From NCBI RefSeq assembly GCF_900094735.1, contig NZ_FMBM01000001.1, positions 744,001-808,000 on the forward strand: a stretch of DNA of 64,000 nt, written 5' to 3'. This document shows, in pieces, positions 58,593 to 64,000 of this stretch. Within the stretch, counting starts at the first letter, position 1; each line of letters begins with the position of its first letter. This stretch comes from Saliniramus fredricksonii (lineage in GTDB: Bacteria; Pseudomonadota; Alphaproteobacteria; Rhizobiales; Beijerinckiaceae). Both the position numbers and the translations under genes were made by a program. The notes under the pieces were generated by a model that worked only from the letters and a program-made list of their open reading frames with translations, was not told the origin of the DNA and made no database searches.

Positions 58593-58636
58593 CTGCAAGA
58601 ATTACCGCAAGAATCATGGCAAGAATCATGGCAAGT
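58583..58636 (+). repeat. 12-bp tandem repeat between coaE and dnaQ
   Basis: GCAAGAATCATG-like units begin at 58583, 58595, 58607, 58619 and 58631, exactly 12 bp apart; the 3rd–4th units are identical and the others differ by a few bases. It spans the coaE stop and ends about 30 bp before dnaQ. Confidence 0.8.
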
Positions 58637-58664
58637 CGGGTGAGCCGGAAACCGGAGTGAGAGC

Positions 58665-59369
58665 ATGCTGCGCGAGATCGTCCTCGATACCGAGACCACC
58701 GGCACCGACCATGCGGCGGGCGACCGGGTGATCGAGATCGGTTGCGTCGAGATGATCAACCACATCCCGACCGGCGAGAGTTACCACGTCTATATCAATC
58801 CCCAATGCCCCGTATCCGCCGGCGCGCTCGCGGTGCACGGGCTTTCCGACGAGTTTCTGGCTGACAAGCCGCTCTTTGCCGATATCGCCGATTCCTTCGC
58901 CGGCTTCATCCGCGACGCGCGACTCGTCATCCACAACGCGCCCTTCGATGTCGGCTTTCTCAATGCCGAGTTCCGGCGCATCGGCCATGAACTTATCCGC
59001 ATGGAGGACGTGCTCGACACGCTCTCCATGGCGCGGCGCAAGCATCCCGGCGCGCCCAACAATCTCGATGCCCTGTGCAACCGCTACAATATCGACAACA
59101 CGCGACGCACCAGGCACGGCGCCTTGCTCGACGCGGAAATCCTGGCGGAAGTCTATATCGAGCTGATCGGCGGCAAGCAGACTGATCTGGGTCTTGCCGT
59201 GACGCAGGCCCGGGCCGAGGTTCTGGGCGCCGAGGCGCGCGCCGGTGCCCCGCGCGAGCGTCGCATTCCCCCGCAGCGCCTCACCGATGCGGAACGCGCG
59301 GCACATGCCCGATTCCTCGCCGATTTCAAGGGCGCGCCGATCTGGCAGGATTATATAGCCGGCAATTGA
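58665..59369 (+). CDS. dnaQ: DNA polymerase III epsilon subunit
   Basis: A 234-residue 3'-5' proofreading exonuclease. Exo I is DTET (D8, E10), Exo II is in VIHNAPFDVGFLN, and Exo III is in HGALLDAEILAEVY. All metal ligands are present. The C-terminal region, which contacts the alpha subunit, is complete. The ATG at 58665 has GGAG about 8 bp upstream. It follows coaE closely. Confidence 0.95.
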   Translation: MLREIVLDTETTGTDHAAGDRVIEIGCVEMINHIPTGESYHVYINPQCPVSAGALAVHGLSDEFLADKPLFADIADSFAGFIRDARLVIHNAPFDVGFLNAEFRRIGHELIRMEDVLDTLSMARRKHPGAPNNLDALCNRYNIDNTRRTRHGALLDAEILAEVYIELIGGKQTDLGLAVTQARAEVLGAEARAGAPRERRIPPQRLTDAERAAHARFLADFKGAPIWQDYIAGN

Positions 59370-59546
59370 ACGCGGTTGCCGGTGCGCCACAGGCCATTCC
59401 GGTGACGGATTGCAGGTTAAGCAGTCTTGCGGGTTGAACAGCCGCATCCACGCATGCCCTAATGAATGCGATCGCCGAAGACGGCGATGCGAGCGCGGAT
59501 TCCCCCGGGCAGGTGCGGTGATGGTTCTTTCAATCCGGAGATGAGA

Positions 59547-61055
59547 ATGGCGGATCCGATACGCGACCAGCAGGGTCCAGCGCTGGATGCGCCGGTGGAT
59601 TCCCCGGATGACCGGGCATCGACGGCACCCATGGTCGGGCTGAGCGGGCGCGCCCTCGCACTCGGCTATCTCGTCGTCATCGCCGCCGGCCTCGCCCTTG
59701 CCGCGAGGGTACCGATTCCACCCAATCATGCCTGGGGTGAAGCGGCAACCGCGCTCGGCATCATCGGCCTGGCGATGATGGCGCTGCAATTCTTCTCTTC
59801 CGGTCGCTTTCGCGGCCTCAGCGGGCGTATCGGCATCGACCGCTCCATCGCCTTTCACCGCTGGGCGGCGCGGATCCTGTTGATCGCCGTGATCCTGCAC
59901 CCCCTGCTCTACACCGTCCCGACCTTCCTCGCCGATCCTGCACGCGGTTTCGACCGGCTCGGCATGATGTTTCTGGGCGAGCGCGCTCGCACCGGGCTGA
60001 TCGCCTGGCTCGCAATTATCGCGATCGTCGTGCTCGCGGTGCTGCGCGACCGTGTGCGCCTGCCCTACGAAGCCTGGCGTGGTCTTCACGCGGCGCTCGG
60101 TGCGCTGGCGGTCGGATTCGGTGTGGCCCATGCGCTGGCGGTGGGCACCTACGCCACCGCCTCATCAATGCAGGTCTACTGGTACGCGCTGGCGGCTCTG
60201 GCGCTGTCGAGCCTCGTGGTGGTGCATCTGTGGCGGGGTCTTTCCTTCCGGCGCGATCCCTGGCGGCTGGTGTCGAATATCGAGAAGGCGCGTGGCCTGT
60301 GGGAGCTCACCTTTCATCGCGTCGACGGGCGGCCCTTTCCCTATCGCGCCGGGCAATTCGTCTGGCTCGCCACCGCGCCGCGCCGCCAGAGCCTGTTCGA
60401 TCACCCGTTCTCGATCGCATCGAGCCCGCGCGAGCGCGATCTGCGCCTGATCATCAAGGAGGCGGGCGATTATACGAACCGCATCGGCGACCTCGCCCCC
60501 GATACGCTCGCCGGGATCGACGGGCCCCACGGCGCCTTCACTGCCGACGACGCGGAGGCCGACGCCATCCTGCTGCTGGCGGGCGGGGTCGGTATCGCAC
60601 CGATCATGGGGCTCTTGCGCGATTTCGCCCGCGCCGGTGAAAATCGCCCGATCCGCGTCATCGTCGCTGCCGGCAGCGCGGACCGGCTCGCGGGGCGCGA
60701 GGAGATCGAGGGGATGCGCGCGCATCTCGATCTGAAAGTCTGGTTCGTGCTCGACGATCCGCCGGCGGATTGGGACGGCGAGAGCGGCATCGTCGATGCG
60801 GCGCTTCTCACGCGCGCGCTGGATGGCCTGAACCCGGCGCGCACACTCTCCATGGCCTGCGGCCCCACCGCCTTCATGACCAGCACCGCCGACACCCTTC
60901 TCGATCTCGGGCTCGCGCCGCACAACGTGCATTACGAGCGCTTCGATTACGCCGAGGGCGCGCTTTCGCGCCTCGACATTGCCCAGCGCTGGCGCTTCCG
61001 CGCGCTGGGCGCCGCGTTGCTGGTGGGTACGGTGGTGTTTGCGCTGCGGGGGTAG
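59547..61055 (+). CDS. Ferric-reductase-like transmembrane flavoprotein
   Basis: A 502-residue protein. Six helices occupy about 30–230, with paired histidines in FHRWAARILLIAVILHPLLY and in WRGLHAALGALAVGFGVAH, the likely heme-ligand positions of ferric-reductase-like proteins. A cytoplasmic FAD domain (DHPFSIAS) and NAD domain (LLAGGVGIAPIMGLLRDF) follow. It ends with an extra hydrophobic helix and has no 2Fe-2S ferredoxin domain. It moves electrons from NAD(P)H across the membrane to an unknown acceptor. The ATG at 59547 fits CCGGAG; an upstream in-frame ATG is possible. Confidence 0.85.
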   Translation: MADPIRDQQGPALDAPVDSPDDRASTAPMVGLSGRALALGYLVVIAAGLALAARVPIPPNHAWGEAATALGIIGLAMMALQFFSSGRFRGLSGRIGIDRSIAFHRWAARILLIAVILHPLLYTVPTFLADPARGFDRLGMMFLGERARTGLIAWLAIIAIVVLAVLRDRVRLPYEAWRGLHAALGALAVGFGVAHALAVGTYATASSMQVYWYALAALALSSLVVVHLWRGLSFRRDPWRLVSNIEKARGLWELTFHRVDGRPFPYRAGQFVWLATAPRRQSLFDHPFSIASSPRERDLRLIIKEAGDYTNRIGDLAPDTLAGIDGPHGAFTADDAEADAILLLAGGVGIAPIMGLLRDFARAGENRPIRVIVAAGSADRLAGREEIEGMRAHLDLKVWFVLDDPPADWDGESGIVDAALLTRALDGLNPARTLSMACGPTAFMTSTADTLLDLGLAPHNVHYERFDYAEGALSRLDIAQRWRFRALGAALLVGTVVFALRG

Positions 61056-61088
61056 AGTTTCATTCCGTCGGGTGGCTGCCAGATGACG
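61056..61088 (-). repeat. Degenerate copy of the dispersed palindromic repeat (minus strand)
   Basis: Read on the minus strand it gives cgtcatctggcagcc, then acccgacggaatgaaact, matching the consensus of copies A and B over about 33 bp with about seven differences. It sits at the start of the gap before the nitrilase-fold gene. Confidence 0.6.
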
Positions 61089-61296
61089 TACGAATTGATG
61101 CGTCGGCACAAGGATTCAGCGCGCCCCGTCATGAGCGCGCACTGGCATTGGCATGCACAGGAAAGGGGACGCCGAGTCTGGAGTGACATCAAGCAATGCG
61201 GCTTCAATAAAAACAATTTTGGCGTGCTTCACGATTCGTGTGCTATTGCGGAATCTATCGATCAAAGATCCCTAGTTGCCGAGACAGAATATTCCG

Positions 61297-63066
61297 ATGT
61301 CAAGCTCCGCGCTGCCCGCTTTCCATTCTACGACGATCAAAGATGCCCTTGTGCGCCTGTTCCCGTTTGGAACCCGTACTATTGAGGGGCAGATCCACGA
61401 ATTTCCGCTGATTCCCAGTGATCTTTTCGCGGGTGCCGCCTTTCTGATCGAACATGGCGACCTCTATCGCCGGATCGCGCCCGAGGGTCCGCAGTCAAAG
61501 GCAACGGGAGTTCGGTTTTCCTTGACCCCGGAAGAGCGTCGAGGCTGCGAAACCATCGGGGAAGAGTGGATCAAGACGTTTCGTGAGGAGAATTCCGAGC
61601 TGTTAAACGCACAGGCGATTCAGGCCTATTGGGATGTCCTGATCAAGCATCAGGGTGAACCGCTTCGCCCGGGCGAGAAGCTGTCTGAAGCAAGTGTCGA
61701 GATCTGTCATGCGGCGATGGCCCTTCTCGTCATTTCCGACCGTGCCTGCCATGAAATCGGATTTCGCTCGCGCGAGCCGGACTGGTTCTCGCTATTCACG
61801 CGCGGTGAAACCCTGAACCATCAAAGCACCATTGAAGACGAGATCAACAATGACCGCTGGCACGTCCGAAACCGGGCCTTTAACGATACCATCTGTATCG
61901 TGGCGGATCAGCAGGTAGCCCGGGTGCTCCCCAAATCGCGTACGCCTGCCGTGGGCTGCACCATGCGGACACTGACCGAGAACCTCGCACTGCTCCCGCC
62001 GAGCGGCGGCGTCAACATGCACTGGTTTCATCCCGTCGGCGACCCGAAACACGATGGCAATGCCCTCAATGTGCTTGCGATACCGTACCCATATCGGATT
62101 GCCGCCTCCGACTTCAAGCCGGGCAACCGCAACATCACGGAGCCGGACGGATCATGGAACTGGTTTACGCTGACGCAAAGCTGGCTTCCCGATAACAAGA
62201 AGGCCGTTGCACAATTCGTTCTGGAGTTGATCCGGGAAGCTGAAAAGGATTGCGGCACCGTCCATGGCGTCGTTTTCCCCGAATATGCGCTGAACTGGGA
62301 AACCTACACGGAGCTTGTGCAACATATCCGGACCGATGCCCCAGGCGTCGAATTTATCGTCGCCGGCTCATCCGGCGATGAGGAAGGAGCAAAAGGTAAT
62401 TTTGTCCTGACGACCACGTTCGAGGAAGCGAAGCAGGAACGCAAGGCGCTGACCTATTCTCGCGCAAAACATCACCGCTGGCGACTCGACAAGGCTCAAA
62501 TCAGGGAATACGGCCTTGCTTCCGCACTCGACCCGCATATTTTCTGGTGGGAGGATATTGCCATCGAACCACGCAAGGTCGGCCTCACGGCCTTCCGGAA
62601 GCGTTCGATCTTCAGCACGTTGATCTGTGAGGATCTCGCCCGCAGCGAGCCATGCCACAGCGCGGTGCGTTCAGTGGGCCCCAATCTCGTCTTCGTGCTT
62701 CTGATGGACGGGCCACAGATTGCCAGTCGCTGGTCTGCCCGCTACGCCACGTCACTCGCCGACGATCCTGGCTGCGCAGTGCTGACCCTCACCTGCAAGG
62801 GGCTGATCCAACGGGTCAACACAATGGGACGGCGTCCGCAGAACAATGCCGTAGCGTTATGGAAGGACGACGTGAACAGTGTCAGTTCCCTCGACCTTCC
62901 GAACGGTGCTGCGGCCCTGCTTCTCACCTTATCGGCAGAAAGCACGCAGGAAGCGACGCTCGACGGTCGGACAACAGCGGCAGCTGCCGCGTGGCGATAT
63001 CACAGTCACGTTCCGATATTTCCGAATGAAAAAGCGAAACAAGCTCTGTCCAGGAGTGCGCCCTGA
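61297..63066 (+). CDS. Large nitrilase-fold protein of unknown function
   Basis: A 589-residue protein. Residues 1 to about 230 form a domain I do not recognise. The rest has a carbon-nitrogen hydrolase layout with a plausible Glu-Lys-Cys triad: E329 in VVFPEYALNW, K391 in AKHHRW and C444 in TLICEDLA. The nitrilase core is usually about 270 residues, so the N-terminal half is an added module. Its GC content is lower than in its neighbours. The ATG at 61297 has only a weak ribosome site; a TTG 21 bp earlier is possible. Substrate and biological role are unknown. Confidence 0.75.
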   Translation: MSSSALPAFHSTTIKDALVRLFPFGTRTIEGQIHEFPLIPSDLFAGAAFLIEHGDLYRRIAPEGPQSKATGVRFSLTPEERRGCETIGEEWIKTFREENSELLNAQAIQAYWDVLIKHQGEPLRPGEKLSEASVEICHAAMALLVISDRACHEIGFRSREPDWFSLFTRGETLNHQSTIEDEINNDRWHVRNRAFNDTICIVADQQVARVLPKSRTPAVGCTMRTLTENLALLPPSGGVNMHWFHPVGDPKHDGNALNVLAIPYPYRIAASDFKPGNRNITEPDGSWNWFTLTQSWLPDNKKAVAQFVLELIREAEKDCGTVHGVVFPEYALNWETYTELVQHIRTDAPGVEFIVAGSSGDEEGAKGNFVLTTTFEEAKQERKALTYSRAKHHRWRLDKAQIREYGLASALDPHIFWWEDIAIEPRKVGLTAFRKRSIFSTLICEDLARSEPCHSAVRSVGPNLVFVLLMDGPQIASRWSARYATSLADDPGCAVLTLTCKGLIQRVNTMGRRPQNNAVALWKDDVNSVSSLDLPNGAAALLLTLSAESTQEATLDGRTTAAAAAWRYHSHVPIFPNEKAKQALSRSAP

Positions 63067-63120
63067 GCGCAATCCTGAAAGCCTGGTGTCACAACAGCCA
63101 TGGCTGCACCCAGACCAGGT

Positions 63121-63354
63121 TCAATGCGAGCTGGACTGTGACGAGGCCTGCGTCCCATCCTCGGCGTTTCGGCTGTGGTTATTGTCCGTTTCAAACGCGG
63201 CATGGGTCCGCTCGACCTGTGCGCGCGCGAAACTCCTGTAAACGTCCGGGTCGATGCCGATAGCGCGAAAAAGGTCATCAGCTCTACGGCGCTCCTCGTC
63301 AGAGAAACGATCCCTTTCAACCTCCGATACCCAGTTCCGTTTGTCCTGCGTCAT
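63121..63354 (-). CDS. Small charged protein of unknown function
   Basis: A 77-residue, very hydrophilic protein (SEVERDRFSDEERRRADDLF, then SFARAQVERTHAAFE) with a Ser/Gln-rich end. A good ribosome site, AAGGGAG, lies 9 bp before the ATG at 63354, which supports a real gene. It is convergent with the nitrilase-fold gene, 54 bp apart. It has no membrane segment and no family I recognise. Confidence 0.6.
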   Translation of the reverse strand: MTQDKRNWVSEVERDRFSDEERRRADDLFRAIGIDPDVYRSFARAQVERTHAAFETDNNHSRNAEDGTQASSQSSSH

Positions 63355-63584
63355 GGACCGTTACTCCCTTGATAATGCTATTAGAAATGTCTTTTAAAAC
63401 CACTTCCGCAAAAACGCGTTACTCATTGCGAATCACTTTCACCCGTTTAGAGCGAACTTGTCACGCAATTTCAACGCACATTTTTGCGATTGCACGATGA
63501 AGCAATGACATCTCACGGTCGAGCGCTTTAAGTTTGGGTTAATTCGCATCAGAGTTATGCGCACAAATGCCGCACTCGTTACCC

Positions 63585-64000
63585 TCACTCGCCCTGCTTC
63601 AACGCCGCTGCCGCCGCGATGGTTGCGATCAGGCCGCTGATCAGGGTGATGGCGATCAGGATCAGGAAGGGTGTGGTGAAGGGCACCGTGCCGCCGCGTG
63701 CGGCATTGGCGGCGGAGACGCCGAAGATCAGGGTGGGGATCATCAGGGGCAGGACCAGGATCGACAGGATCAGCCCGCCGCGCCGGATCGTTGCGGTCAG
63801 CGCCGCACCGACGGCGCCGATGAAGGTCAGTGCCGGCGTGCCCACGAACAGCGTCGCAGCCACGGCGAGCATGCCGATCCCGTCGAGCGCCACCAGCAGG
63901 CCGAAAACCGGCGAGACGAGGGCGAGCGGCGCACCGGTCGTCAGCCAGTGCGCCGTGACCTTGGCCAATACGGTCGCGGCCATCGGCAGGGGCGAGGCCG
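63585..64000 (-). CDS. ccmB: Heme exporter protein CcmB, partial
   Basis: The C-terminal 138 residues of a membrane protein with about four helices (LVSPVFGLLVALDGIGML, SILVLPLMIPTLIFGVSA, FLILIAITLISGLIATIA). The PLP and PTLIFG-type residues are typical of CcmB, a permease-like part of the cytochrome c maturation system. The gene is open at the right edge; its start and ccmA/ccmC, if present, lie outside. Confidence 0.85.
   Translation of the reverse strand, partial: ASPLPMAATVLAKVTAHWLTTGAPLALVSPVFGLLVALDGIGMLAVAATLFVGTPALTFIGAVGAALTATIRRGGLILSILVLPLMIPTLIFGVSAANAARGGTVPFTTPFLILIAITLISGLIATIAAAAALKQGE

Noticed and set aside
58583-58636. Possible CRISPR array
   Set aside because: The 12-bp units have no spacers.
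61083-61296. Short open frame upstream of the nitrilase-fold gene
   Set aside because: No ribosome site or protein-like composition; it overlaps the start of the real gene.
61297-63066. DRT1-type reverse transcriptase–nitrilase defence protein
   Set aside because: No reverse-transcriptase motif such as YxDD is visible in the first half; only the nitrilase part is supported.

Overview
The window looks like chromosome from a GC-rich alphaproteobacterium, most likely Hyphomicrobiales (Rhizobiales)-like. The signs are the maf–aroE–coaE–dnaQ order, a cytochrome c maturation gene (ccmB) at the right edge, several tripartite tricarboxylate transporter (TTT) genes, and a strong G/C third-position bias with frequent GTG/TTG starts. 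The species is inferred from gene content only.

Left part (1–10.7 kb): a TPP-dependent acetolactate-synthase-like gene on the minus strand, with a clear terminator, then tRNA-Ser(CGA). A tyrosine integrase split into two frames lies directly downstream of the tRNA, with four 12-bp-spaced GTAACC repeats between them. Next come an intact IS630-type element with an apparent -1 frameshift, a UDP-glucuronate 4-epimerase-like gene, a membrane-bound CapD/WbpM-type nucleotide-sugar dehydratase, and a second, internally deleted IS630-type element. This reads as an eroded island at a tRNA carrying surface-polysaccharide genes.

TTT region (11.2–26 kb): a minus-strand operon (response regulator, histidine kinase, orphan periplasmic binding protein) is divergent from tctC-tctB-tctA, a class III CoA-transferase and a small citryl-CoA-lyase/citrate-synthase-like protein. 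Together they suggest uptake, CoA activation and cleavage of citrate or a close analogue. A potassium-channel-like protein and a LacI regulator follow. The regulator is divergent from a second tctCBA operon across a nested palindromic operator, and a decayed phnW-like aminotransferase lies at the end of that operon. Both TTT operons have a strong hairpin between tctC and tctB.

Middle (26–46 kb): a Tad/von Willebrand-type protein, hrpB, a GAF/PAS/GGDEF/EAL protein, hemW, a MOSC protein, then a full seven-gene Mrp cation/proton antiporter operon. Its mrpG carries an unusual long C-terminal extension. A ~20-bp tandem repeat precedes mrpA. A histidine kinase and a sigma54-type response regulator follow the operon.

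Right part (46–64 kb): an AT-rich two-gene insert (Panacea-domain protein plus two-helix membrane protein, a likely toxin–antitoxin pair), a formate dehydrogenase alpha subunit, a TlpA-like thioredoxin, argH, an orphan DUF2384-like protein coupled to an MFS transporter, an amidase, a small membrane protein, maf, aroE, coaE, dnaQ, a ferric-reductase-like flavoprotein, an unusual 589-residue nitrilase-fold protein, a 77-residue protein and partial ccmB. A dispersed palindromic intergenic repeat (core CCGTCAG-N11-CTGACGG) recurs through the window.
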